Below are positions 1 to 8,022 of a DNA stretch of 16,445 nt, piece after piece (the first letter of the stretch is position 1; the number at the start of each line of letters is the position of its first letter). The stretch lies in assembly GCA_964654665.1 (NCBI GenBank), contig CAZZKV010000039.1, forward strand, positions 1 to 16,445, read 5' to 3'. The stretch is from CALCKU01 sp964654665 (GTDB taxonomy: Bacteria; Pseudomonadota; Alphaproteobacteria; Caulobacterales; Maricaulaceae). Under the pieces are notes generated by a model. The model ran no database searches. It saw nothing but the letters and a program-made list of their open reading frames with translations, and had not been told where the DNA came from. Both the position numbers and the translations under genes were made by a program.

Positions 1-2
1 TC

Positions 3-1248
3 CTTGCTTCCAGTTTTACCAAACAAGGTGTCTACAAAAGCTGGGGCACATCAGTTATCTACTTTCAAGATACGACTGATCCCTATTTCGGACTTGATCT
101 AACAACCGCCCCGGCCCCGATTTATTAGCTTTAGGGCAAGTTCAAGCTGGATTTGCAACACCAACAACTGGAATTGGCGCCCTATTCACCCAAGTTTTCA
201 ACCTTCCTTTTACGCCAAATAACTTCTTTAACGTTCTGCCGGCACCAGCCCGCACGGGTTTCTTGCTAATGTTGAAAACGGCATTATCGGCGGCTTGCAA
301 GGATTGCAATTTAATCCTCCAGCGCTCGAATTTCCCAATTCAGTTGAAAGCGGGCAAACCAGCGATGACAAGCTAACTTGGGCCGCTCGGGCAGCTTTTG
401 AAGTCAATGACAACCTCAATGTTTATGTAAGTGCCGCGACAGGGTTTAAATCCTCCTCATGGAATCTCTCTCGCGGGTCTCGGCCATTCTTCTCTGACGG
501 CGCAGCGCTTCAAGCGGCAGGCATACTTCCCAATAACTTCGTACTCGGCGCAACACCCGCCACGTCACGGAATTTCGGGACACGTTTCGCGGGACCTGAA
601 GACGCCACAGTGTATGAAATTGGCCTTAAAGCGCGTTTCGACAAAGGCGCTATTAATATTGCCGTTTTTGATCAAACCATTGAAGGCTTTCAATCGAATA
701 TTTTCTTAGGAAGTGGCTTTTCATTAGCAAATGCAGGTGAACAATCCACTCAGGGCATAGAAATCGATGCGAGCTTTAAGCCTCTGGAAATAGTCGAACT
801 CACATTTGCCGGAACCTTCCTTGACCCGATTTATGACTCCTTTATCAATGGCCCAGCCCCGGGCGGCGGCATTACAGATTTATCCGGAGAAAGACCTGCA
901 GGAATTCCGGAAACAGCCATCAATATCGGTGCGAATTTCTTCTATCCAATCGGTGATAGCGCCAAAGGCTATCTACGCGGAGATTGGCAATATGAAAGCA
1001 ATGTTCAATCGAATGAGGCTATCTTTGCAACAACAGGCGCGGAGCAACCCTTCCGTGAAATCAGCACTTTCAACGCGGCGACAGGCATAAAGTTCGATAA
1101 TGGCTTTGCCATACAAATTTGGGGCCGGAACATCTTTAATGATGAATATGTCTCAACTGTCTTCCCCGGCGTGCTGCAAACAGGCGTGATCAATGGGTAT
1201 GTAAATGACCCACGCACTTACGGCATAAATCTTCGTAAGAATTTCTGA
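3..1248 (+). pseudogene. TonB-dependent receptor, C-terminal part, with two apparent frameshifts
   Basis: This is the beta-barrel part of an outer-membrane TonB-dependent receptor; its N-terminus lies outside the window. The reading moves through three frames. Positions 3-118 read as receptor sequence (LASSFTKQGVYKSW). The frame then shifts at the CCCC run 115-118 (GQVQAGFATPTTG onward), and again at the TTT run 259-261, after which it is open to the stop at 1246-1248. Adding one C to the first run and one T to the second restores a continuous barrel (TAPAPDLLALGQV; TGFLANVENG). The tail NDPRTYGINLRKNF has the terminal phenylalanine typical of outer-membrane barrels. Both shifts are single-base losses in homopolymers, so sequencing error is as likely as real decay. 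The uninterrupted last 320 codons argue against old decay. Receptor family is clear; ligand unknown. Confidence 0.85.
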
Positions 1249-1297
1249 TTAATTTCAGAAAGACCGGACGTATTTGAGCATACGTCCCCGTTAACTT

Positions 1298-1331
1298 GCA
1301 GGGTCCCTTTTTTAGCGACCCTGCTTTTTTT
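1298..1331 (+). terminator. Rho-independent terminator after the first TonB receptor
   Basis: The stem GCAGGGTC (1298-1305) pairs perfectly with GACCCTGC (1317-1324) around an 11-base loop and is followed by seven T (1325-1331). It lies 49 bases after the receptor stop. A second hairpin sits just upstream: GGACGTAT at 1266-1273 pairs with ATACGTCC at 1280-1287, but it has no T-run. Confidence 0.85.
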
Positions 1332-1376
1332 ATTGTGATGAGTTTTATTTAAATCCGTTTGCAAGCAATGCGTGTA

Positions 1377-1583
1377 TTAGCTCAACGGCTTAAAATCGCT
1401 GCAGACATTAAACGAGAGGCTTAAATTCACCTTCGCAACACATTGGCCGAACCTCTCAGCCGGTATTTCATAATCGAGGGTTTTTCTTGGACGCTCATTC
1501 AGCTCTCTTGCTACCGCATTTAACTTTGCTTGGTTATGGACAGATAAATCCGTGCCTTTAGATGCATATTCCCTTTCAGGTAA
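1377..1583 (-). pseudogene. IS30-family transposase, C-terminal remnant
   Basis: The minus-strand frame reads KGTDLSVHNQAKLNAVAREL, then NERPRKTLDYEIPAERFGQC, and ends at a stop at 1377-1379. The strings GTDLS, LNxRPRKTL and PAE-F are the conserved C-terminal end of the IS30 transposase (DDE catalytic domain). Normal IS30 transposases are above 300 residues; only about 68 codons remain here. The same frame meets a stop near 1593-1595, and no catalytic DDE residues or start are present, so the gene is dead. I could not find convincing terminal inverted repeats. It marks an old insertion or deletion junction between the receptor fragment and the esterase operon. Confidence 0.78.
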
Positions 1584-1686
1584 TGATGTTATCTATGCCA
1601 TATTCGTTACTTATGAGAGCAGTTCAACATAGACTCAGAAACATTATCTCTCTATATTTATTCTAAGCTTATACTCTCAGTATAGC

Positions 1687-3453
1687 TCAAGGAAGGTCTT
1701 GGCCATTTTTACGCAACAAACCATCTGAAGCCCAGCCTCCTAACCAATGGCGAAACCTCCCTTTTTGACGATTGTCTTGCCGAACACGCTCATATAACTC
1801 CCACATCCCAGGATGCAGATTTTGTGAAGGCCGGGCTTCTCCGTCGGTAAAGTGCATGTAAGGTTTTTCGGATTGTTCATATGGCTTCCATTGCGCGAGC
1901 GCTATCTGATTGATCTCTGGCTGATTGGGATTACCTGTCTTTATAAAATTAATGAGAAAACTCGACATTGTCGCGGCCAAGGCTCGATCAGCCTCATCTG
2001 CGCCCTCTCTTTGATACCAATCGAAGAAATAGCGATAATCCGTGCAATGGGCCACACCACGCGTTACAGGCGTTCCAGCTACTGGCGTGTCTCCATCAGG
2101 GGCGCTATGTGCCATGTAATATACATATGTTGGAGAGGTGACTTTGTGTGAATGCCGCGCCAAAGTCTGCACGCTATACCCTGCAATGCGGTCACGGGCG
2201 GCAGCATATATTGATGCCACGGGATTATCAGCGGGATATAGCTCCAATACGCGCGGACTTAAATCTCCATACTGTTGTTTGATTCCCTCTTCATAAGCTC
2301 CAGAATTCAGCGGAATTTCACCCACCAAGCCAGCTCTGGCAAATGTCGAGGCTTCATCAGCGTTAAATCCAACCAGAACAGGTACATCATGCCGCGTTCC
2401 TAATGTATGGGCTTCTATTATAGACTGCGGGAAAACCCATCCATCAATAACATCCCCTGCTCCGCTCGGGAAGTCGTAAATTTCAAGGTCAGTAGTTTGA
2501 ATAAAGGACTGTATTGTCTCTGCCGACATATTTCTTAAATCTGCAATCGAAGCTGCATTTAATTTTCCAGCAAATTCAAGACCTAATGTTTCGGCTGAGG
2601 GTTGATCCAAAACAGGTTGCTTTAAACTATGCATTCGGGAAATTCCGGCATTACTACACATTGTTGCTGCTCTATGAAATAGGCCTTGGGTTAAAGGTGA
2701 CGCCAATAATGTTCCTGTCGCTGTCCCGCCCCCTGAAGGCCCTGATATAGTGACAGAATTGGGATCACCTCCAAATGAGACTATATGCGACTGCACCCAG
2801 TTTAAAGCTTCAACCAAGTCCAAGACACCATAATTACCCGATGCATTATGCGGGCTTTCAGCGGACAGTTCTGGATGCGCCATAAAGCTAAATATTCCCA
2901 ATCGATATTGCGGAACGACAACGACAATTCCCTGACGATTATAGGCCTCAATATCTGCCCGAACCAAACTGGCGGAAGCCACTGTTCGGCCACCAGGATG
3001 TATAAGGAACAAGACAGGTAAAGGCTTTTTTGCATCGCCATCAAGAGCTGTGACGGGGGCATATATATTTAGGTAAAGGCAATCCTCGCTTTGAACAATA
3101 GATTTAAAAACCTCGCGTGTCTCCGCCGTAATTTGTTGCATACAGGCAGGCGGGGCAACTTTTGCATCCTTTTGTCCCTCCCAAGGGCCTATGGGTTGAG
3201 GGGGGGCCCAACGCAAAGCTCCAATGGGTGGCTGAGCAAAGGGAATAGCTTTAAAGCTCACAACATCCTGTAGCTCTGATATGACATCCCCTTGTTGTTG
3301 CTGTGATGTAAATTCCCCGTGGAGTGTCCCTAAAGATGTTTTTACAATTGTAGGGTCGGGTTTTAGTTTGACGCATCCCGTAACACATAATGCGAGAGCC
3401 AACCCTAAAGATAAGGCCCATTTATTCCCTTTCTTATGAACATTAGATATCAT
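1687..3453 (-). CDS. Type-B carboxylesterase, predicted lipoprotein
   Basis: An alpha/beta-hydrolase of the type-B carboxylesterase (cholinesterase-like) family, 588 residues. The N-terminus has a basic region, a hydrophobic stretch and the lipobox VTGC with Cys27, so it is probably lipid-anchored. Family marks include FAQPPIGALRWAPPQP (72-87), SEDCLYLNIYAP (122-133) and FGGDPNSVTISGPSGGG (227-243). The inferred triad is Ser240, Glu367 (GFNADEAST) and His469 (GVAHCTDYRYFF). Two motifs are unusual: the nucleophile elbow is GPSGGG where GESAGG is usual, and the oxyanion strand reads HPGG (152-155) in place of HGGG. The ATG at 3453 follows TAAGGG at good spacing. It is the last gene of the minus-strand block, 22 bases after the bicupin gene. 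It presumably hydrolyses an ester before uptake; the substrate is unknown. Confidence 0.92.
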   Translation of the reverse strand: MISNVHKKGNKWALSLGLALALCVTGCVKLKPDPTIVKTSLGTLHGEFTSQQQQGDVISELQDVVSFKAIPFAQPPIGALRWAPPQPIGPWEGQKDAKVAPPACMQQITAETREVFKSIVQSEDCLYLNIYAPVTALDGDAKKPLPVLFLIHPGGRTVASASLVRADIEAYNRQGIVVVVPQYRLGIFSFMAHPELSAESPHNASGNYGVLDLVEALNWVQSHIVSFGGDPNSVTISGPSGGGTATGTLLASPLTQGLFHRAATMCSNAGISRMHSLKQPVLDQPSAETLGLEFAGKLNAASIADLRNMSAETIQSFIQTTDLEIYDFPSGAGDVIDGWVFPQSIIEAHTLGTRHDVPVLVGFNADEASTFARAGLVGEIPLNSGAYEEGIKQQYGDLSPRVLELYPADNPVASIYAAARDRIAGYSVQTLARHSHKVTSPTYVYYMAHSAPDGDTPVAGTPVTRGVAHCTDYRYFFDWYQREGADEADRALAATMSSFLINFIKTGNPNQPEINQIALAQWKPYEQSEKPYMHFTDGEARPSQNLHPGMWELYERVRQDNRQKGRFRHWLGGWASDGLLRKNGQDLP

Positions 3454-3475
3454 GATTAGCCCTTAATATTTCGAC

Positions 3476-4195
3476 CTATTCGATTTCCAGACATTCACCT
3501 TGGGGCGGAAAATACATCAAAATCATATTATGGCGTTTTTCGATATTAGTTATCCCGCCATGCTGTACGCCCATAGGGTAATATAGGAGTTTCGATGGTG
3601 AAGGCTCCATAATATAAGTACACTGATCCTCATCCTCATGCGTGTGCACATCTGCCCCACCGCCAACATCAATGCAGCTGTGTATTATTTCAATATCATC
3701 ATTTATGAGCAAACAATGATTAAACGTATTATCATGATGGGCTGGCACATAAGTCTTGGCCTGTGCTTTTTCAATAATCATAAATTGTTGATCTATCCAT
3801 TTACCTTGCTCCAGCTTAAGGGATTGCGCCTCAGCCGTCGGATTTAGAATTTGAACCTCTAATATCTGGGCCTCACTTTGACCGGCTCGTAAGCGTGTCG
3901 CAGCATCAATTTTCTGAGGAATATATACCAACCCATTTTGTGATAAATTATACAGGTTTGTCGCGTCATCCGCTCCCTTATCTATTGTTATATTACCAGA
4001 TAATACGATGTAAAACCGTCCATATGATAGATTACCTTGGGGAAGGCTTTGTAATGCTTGGAGCTGCAATTGCCGAATAGCTATTTTATCATTTTCAAAA
4101 ATCGGCTTTTGCGACACCCCATTTGAAAGAGGATTGGTATCTTCCGGAACACTTATAACTAGTGATCCGGGTTTGGAATAAATGTTGTTATTCAT
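3476..4195 (-). CDS. Bicupin-fold protein, putative metal-binding
   Basis: A 239-residue protein with two cupin-like halves. The first (about 35-120) carries YGRFYIVLSGNITID but lacks the histidine ligands. The second (about 165-232) has GGGADVHTHEDEDQCTYI with His184, His186 and acidic or Gln candidates at 189-191, then His212 in YPMGVQHGG. This fits the usual metal-binding set His-x-His, Glu/Gln, His. No signal peptide is visible, so it is probably cytoplasmic. The ATG at 4195 is preceded by AAAGGA about 10 bases upstream. It sits between the transporter gene tctA and the esterase gene, all on one strand. Members of this fold include dioxygenases, isomerases and sugar- or keto-acid-binding proteins, so the reaction cannot be assigned; a role in processing the transported acid is inferred from context only. 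Confidence 0.8.
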   Translation of the reverse strand: MNNNIYSKPGSLVISVPEDTNPLSNGVSQKPIFENDKIAIRQLQLQALQSLPQGNLSYGRFYIVLSGNITIDKGADDATNLYNLSQNGLVYIPQKIDAATRLRAGQSEAQILEVQILNPTAEAQSLKLEQGKWIDQQFMIIEKAQAKTYVPAHHDNTFNHCLLINDDIEIIHSCIDVGGGADVHTHEDEDQCTYIMEPSPSKLLYYPMGVQHGGITNIEKRHNMILMYFPPQGECLEIE

Positions 4196-4253
4196 GTGTG
4201 ATCAAAGTCCTTTAATGTAGTATGAAATTAATATCCACTCGCCATAACTTTCG

Positions 4254-5780
4254 TTATGCAACATCCAATCTATCGACTTTATTTGCCTTTCGGCTATGTA
4301 AGTATCTTTTTGCTGGCGCAGAGAACAAGGCAAAAATAATCATTGCAAATAACACCATAGCAATCGGCCGGTCAGAGATAAATTGCCATTTAAACCCGGC
4401 CGTTAATTGCGAGACCTGTATCAGTGAGTCTTCTGCCATCCCCCCTAATAATAAGCCGACAACCGTAGCGGCGACGGGGTAATCATATTTGGTCATGACC
4501 CACCCCAATATGGAACAAAAAATCAATGTAAGAGGGCCGCTAATATCTGAAGTCGTGATATAGGCCCCATAAACAGCCAGAACAAAAACGCCCGGTACAA
4601 GATATTGGATGGGGACTTTCACCATGACTAAAATCATACGAAGCAATAAAAGCCCCACGACGATTAAAAACAGCCCTTGAATAATATTTGCGAAGATCAG
4701 CGCATATACCATATCCAAATGTTCAGATACAAAGCGCGGCCCCACGACCACGCCATGCAGGGTAAAGGCACTCAATAACACTGCAGTACCTCCGCCCCCC
4801 GGAATGCCAAGCGCTAATAAAGTTCCAAGTGAACCGCCTTCCGCACTGCTATTGGCAGAGTCTGCTGCGACGACCCCTTTGGGGTTACCCTTACCAAAAC
4901 TATCAGGGTCTTTATCTAGGCGCTTGGCTTCGGCATATGAAATCAGGTTGGAAATCGCTGCCCCAACACCCGGCAAAGCTCCAATTCCAACGCCAATGAC
5001 AGAGCCGCGAAGGAGCACGGCTGGGTAGAGAAAAGCCTGCCTCATACCGGATATAATACGTTTGAAAGAGACAACACGATCAGCTTCATCTTCGACAATG
5101 AATTTTTGGTTCATAATATCAAACAGACCGCTACACGCCAGCAGTCCCATTAATGCTGGTATAGGTGATATACCATCTTGCAGTGTTTCAAATCCCATCG
5201 TGCCCCGATAATAACCCAGTAAGCTTGTCCCTATTGTACCTAGGAGAATACCGAAAAGCCCCGCAATAAGCCCCTTCCTAACTGTTTCACCGCTGACACT
5301 TGCAATCATGGTCAGCCCCCAGAAGATTATCATCAAATTTTCTAAAGGCCCTAATTTCAAAACGACTGTAGCCAAAAAACCAATCACCAGTAAGAGCAGA
5401 AAATAACTACCAATCATGGCCGTCACAGACGCCATAAGGGAAAGACCTAAGGCTTCATTATGACGACCCTTTTTGGTCATCGGAAAGCCGTCAAAGGCAG
5501 CTGCAACAGAGCTTGAAGAGCCTGGCAGTCCCATTAATATGCTTGGGATAGAGCTACCAAAACCTGATCCCGTAAACATGGCTGTCATAAACATTAAAGC
5601 CGTGAAAAGATCCATATGAATCGTAATGGGTAGCAGTAAAGCCAACACCATAACACCTGATAGCCCCGGAATTGCGCCGCCAACCATTCCGGCCATTAAA
5701 CCCGGAATAATAACTAACCAGGGGCCCCATGAACTGGTTAATATTGAAAAAGCACCATTTACTGAATCTGCATCAAACAT
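4254..5780 (-). CDS. tctA: Tripartite tricarboxylate transporter, large membrane subunit TctA
   Basis: A 508-residue inner-membrane protein of the TctA family, the normal length, with about ten to twelve hydrophobic segments. The two family repeats are clear. GGAIPGLSG (34-42) and GLPGSSSSVAAAFDGFPM (84-101) form the first conserved loop; LGIPGGGGTAVLLSAFTLHG with the following VVVGP forms the second. It works with TctB and the periplasmic TctC to import di- or tricarboxylates using the ion gradient. The start ATG at 5780 lies four bases after the tctB stop, so the two are likely co-translated. The specificity of TTT systems lies mostly in TctC, so the substrate is open. Confidence 0.95.
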   Translation of the reverse strand: MFDADSVNGAFSILTSSWGPWLVIIPGLMAGMVGGAIPGLSGVMVLALLLPITIHMDLFTALMFMTAMFTGSGFGSSIPSILMGLPGSSSSVAAAFDGFPMTKKGRHNEALGLSLMASVTAMIGSYFLLLLVIGFLATVVLKLGPLENLMIIFWGLTMIASVSGETVRKGLIAGLFGILLGTIGTSLLGYYRGTMGFETLQDGISPIPALMGLLACSGLFDIMNQKFIVEDEADRVVSFKRIISGMRQAFLYPAVLLRGSVIGVGIGALPGVGAAISNLISYAEAKRLDKDPDSFGKGNPKGVVAADSANSSAEGGSLGTLLALGIPGGGGTAVLLSAFTLHGVVVGPRFVSEHLDMVYALIFANIIQGLFLIVVGLLLLRMILVMVKVPIQYLVPGVFVLAVYGAYITTSDISGPLTLIFCSILGWVMTKYDYPVAATVVGLLLGGMAEDSLIQVSQLTAGFKWQFISDRPIAMVLFAMIIFALFSAPAKRYLHSRKANKVDRLDVA

Positions 5781-5784
5781 AAGA

Positions 5785-6270
5785 TCACATAAAGGCTGTA
5801 GGAATAGGTGATAATGATAATAATTTTATCAACCATGTCGCAAACCCGGAAAAAACTACTGAAAAAATTAATACCCGTCCAAATCTAAATTCGCCCTGCA
5901 ACAGCAAGCTCAAAGCAATGAAAAAGAAGCTCGCTATTTCGAAGCCAAGGGGCGTTAAAACCAAGACATAGACCACTAACAACACCATCATGCCAGCATT
6001 GCGAACCGTTTCTGGTTGTAAAAAATCACGTAAGGATTTTCCGTTATGTCTATCACCGTCATCGACACTATGCACCTGAACTTCGAGCATTAAGGTTATA
6101 AGATATAAGACAGCGATAGCCGCCACACAGGGCGCAATTAATATGATGTTATAAATGCTCGGAGAGACACTTTTAGCATCAAAAAAATACCAAATGGATG
6201 CTATTAACATCAAAGTTGTGAGCAAAATATGCCCCCAATCAGCTTGCAATCTCCATTTAAATATCTGCAC
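5785..6270 (-). CDS. tctB: Tripartite tricarboxylate transporter, small membrane subunit TctB
   Basis: A 161-residue protein in the size range of TctB, with hydrophobic segments around 13-30, 40-62, 92-125 and 130-150 separated by a charged loop (VHSVDDGDRHNGKS). It is weakly conserved in sequence, as TctB proteins are, and its identity rests on size, membrane pattern and place between tctC and tctA. The start is GTG at 6268-6270. No in-frame ATG fits better, and AAAGGA lies about 12 bases upstream, somewhat far. It would support TctA in the inner membrane. Confidence 0.87.
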   Translation of the reverse strand: MQIFKWRLQADWGHILLTTLMLIASIWYFFDAKSVSPSIYNIILIAPCVAAIAVLYLITLMLEVQVHSVDDGDRHNGKSLRDFLQPETVRNAGMMVLLVVYVLVLTPLGFEIASFFFIALSLLLQGEFRFGRVLIFSVVFSGFATWLIKLLSLSPIPTAFM

Positions 6271-6317
6271 GATGACGGTCGTCCTTTAATCAACTCAACT
6301 TATTTCAGCTAATGCTT

Positions 6318-6341
6318 TTCGTTATTCGTTATTCGTTATTC
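6318..6341. repeat. Three tandem copies of TTCGTTA in the tctC-tctB gap
   Basis: The 7-mer TTCGTTA occurs three times in a row, followed by TTC. It fills part of the 76-base space between the tctC stop and the tctB start, the widest gap in the operon apart from that before the bicupin gene. It has the form of a replication-slippage tract; no regulatory role is visible. Confidence 0.85.
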
Positions 6342-6346
6342 TAGGC

Positions 6347-7402
6347 TTATTCATATTTTTTCAGTAAATCATTATAGCCGACAAAAAGCTCATAGGCTTC
6401 ATAGGTTTCAACGGTTGAAGCGTTTTCTCCTTGCCAATTGGCTCCAATAAATTGCTTTTTCATGTCTTCTATAAAAACTTCACTCCTGACGACTTTCTCA
6501 AATATTTTTACTATTTTTTTATAACGCCCAGGATATTTAATTTGAAAGTTTTTGGACGCGATTACACTTTTCAATGAACTCGGTAAGAACGTCACTGTCT
6601 TACCCTGATCTTCGAGCATTTGATTGACAGTTGGCACATCTATAACAGGCAAAAGACCTTCTGGTGCATATACAGGTGATTCCGGCTGAAATACAGCTAA
6701 TGACCGCGCAAAATCTTGTATAGATACATACCCCTCATGCGTTACAATCCCAAAATCAACTTGGCCGCCTGCAACGGCTGTTCGCAATTGACTGCCGGAT
6801 GAATAATACACAATACGGAGGTTTTCTACGGGTATATTCATAGCTTCGAGTGTGAGTAAAAGGTTCACCTGACTCGCTGAACGAGGCAAAATACCAACTG
6901 AAAATTTCAAGGGATTTTCTCTAATATCTTCAAATAATGCTCGCACATCCGGATGGTTATGTTTGTTATTAATCATCAGGCCGGACATACTGTTCCATTG
7001 ATTATTAATGAATGCAAAATCATCCAAGTCAAAACCTACGTCATCATTATCAATAGATAAAACCATAAAAGGCACTGGGGCGGAAACTAGAAAAATATAT
7101 CCATCATCAGGTTGACGTAAAAAATAGCTCGCTGCTTTGACCGGAGTCCCCGATATATTTTGCACAATAACAGGCTGTCCCAACTCTTCCGACAAGTGCT
7201 TTGCAAAACCTCTGGACATTTTATCAAAAACACCTCCAACACGGTTACCTGCTAAAATAGTTATCGGACGAGATGGCCAATCCTCTAGAGTTTCTTCAGA
7301 TTTATTTTGCGCAGCACTAGATGGCGCCATTAGAGCAAATATTAAAAATACGCCTAAAACGAAAACCCTCTGTCGCCATATATTGGCTCGAGACATAATC
7401 AT
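6347..7402 (-). CDS. tctC: Tripartite tricarboxylate transporter, periplasmic binding protein TctC
   Basis: An extracytoplasmic solute receptor of the TctC (Bug) family. The N-terminus MIMSRANIWRQRVFVLGVFL followed by IFALMAPSSAAQ is a signal peptide, probably cut after SSAA. The mature protein opens with the family mark WPSRPITILAGNRVGGVFDK, then EELGQPVIVQNISGTPVKAA. Further on VDFGIV and a C-terminal helix region match the family. I chose the ATG at 7402 because it overlaps the LeuD stop as ATGA; the frame stays open to a TTG at 7429, but that start would overlap LeuD by 31 bases. A second ATG two codons on (7396) is possible. The overlap suggests the binding protein and the hydratase are made together. 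Confidence 0.92.
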   Translation of the reverse strand: MIMSRANIWRQRVFVLGVFLIFALMAPSSAAQNKSEETLEDWPSRPITILAGNRVGGVFDKMSRGFAKHLSEELGQPVIVQNISGTPVKAASYFLRQPDDGYIFLVSAPVPFMVLSIDNDDVGFDLDDFAFINNQWNSMSGLMINNKHNHPDVRALFEDIRENPLKFSVGILPRSASQVNLLLTLEAMNIPVENLRIVYYSSGSQLRTAVAGGQVDFGIVTHEGYVSIQDFARSLAVFQPESPVYAPEGLLPVIDVPTVNQMLEDQGKTVTFLPSSLKSVIASKNFQIKYPGRYKKIVKIFEKVVRSEVFIEDMKKQFIGANWQGENASTVETYEAYELFVGYNDLLKKYE

Positions 7403-8022
7403 TGAGTTAGCCGACTTTGGTATACCCAAGGGCGTTTTACCTTATCTTGACGCTGAAAGGCTAAGATTTCATCACGTTTCGTCAGGCTCATCGTGATCAT
7501 ATCCAATCCCTTCAATAAACTTTCCCGACGCCACGCATCGACTTCAAATGCTATAGGCGGACCATCTGGCAATGTTATTTGTTGAGACACAAGATCAACT
7601 GTAATGTCTCCGTCATAAATGCACTCAGCAAGTTGTGCGATTTTGGTTTTCGATACGACAATAGCTAATATACCTTGCTGAAAGCAATTATCATAAAAAA
7701 TATCCCCAAAACTACTCCCTATCAAACACCGGAAACCCAAATCTTTAAATGATTGCGCAGCCATTTCTCGCGAACTCCCACACCCATAATTCTCTCCAGT
7801 CAGCATGATTTTAGCTCCCTTATTGGAAGGCTTATTGAGGAAAAAATCTGGATTGGGTATTTTCTTATCTGTATCCCCATTGATATACCGTAATGCCGCA
7901 AAGGCAACTTCGGCGATTGACTTATCAGTAGTCAGGGATTCAAGCGGCGCGATTATATCCGTGTCTATATCAGGCTCCAACATAGCGACGGCTTTACTGG
8001 TGACTGTTTCAAATTTTTCCAT
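7399..8022 (-). CDS. LeuD-like small subunit of an aconitase-superfamily hydratase
   Basis: The swivel-domain subunit of a LeuCD-type hydro-lyase, 207 residues, normal for LeuD. Marks are DIDTDIIAP (18-26), the active-site loop GENYGCGSSRE (76-86), then FGDIFYDNCFQQGIL and WRRESLLKGLD near the C-terminus. It pairs with the large subunit to hydrate or dehydrate 2-isopropylmalate-like acids. After SSRE this protein has MAA where LeuD usually has HAP. The start ATG shares one base with the large-subunit stop (TAATG) and its TGA overlaps the tctC start (ATGA). No other leu biosynthesis gene (leuA, leuB) is nearby and it sits with an uptake system, so a catabolic substrate such as a substituted malate or maleate is more likely than leucine synthesis (inference). 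Confidence 0.92.
   Translation of the reverse strand: MEKFETVTSKAVAMLEPDIDTDIIAPLESLTTDKSIAEVAFAALRYINGDTDKKIPNPDFFLNKPSNKGAKIMLTGENYGCGSSREMAAQSFKDLGFRCLIGSSFGDIFYDNCFQQGILAIVVSKTKIAQLAECIYDGDITVDLVSQQITLPDGPPIAFEVDAWRRESLLKGLDMITMSLTKRDEILAFQRQDKVKRPWVYQSRLTQ

Larger units (their letters stand above)
1249..1686. other. Intergenic stretch between receptor fragment and esterase
   Basis: Two convergent units end here. The stretch holds the receptor terminator and the IS30 transposase remnant. A short hairpin (TATACT at 1670-1675 pairing with AGTATA at 1679-1684 on opposite arms) lies immediately downstream of the esterase stop, but no T-run follows on the minus strand, so I do not call it a terminator. 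I see no other gene. Confidence 0.6.

Noticed and set aside
2514..2750. Plus-strand open frame of 78 codons opposite the esterase
   Set aside because: It lies fully inside a well-supported gene on the other strand, has no ribosome site and no recognisable motif.
4243..4258. Hairpin CATAAC-TTTC-GTTATG as terminator between tctA and the bicupin gene
   Set aside because: The stem is only six AT-rich pairs, overlaps the tctA stop and has no T-run; the genes on both sides look like one operon.
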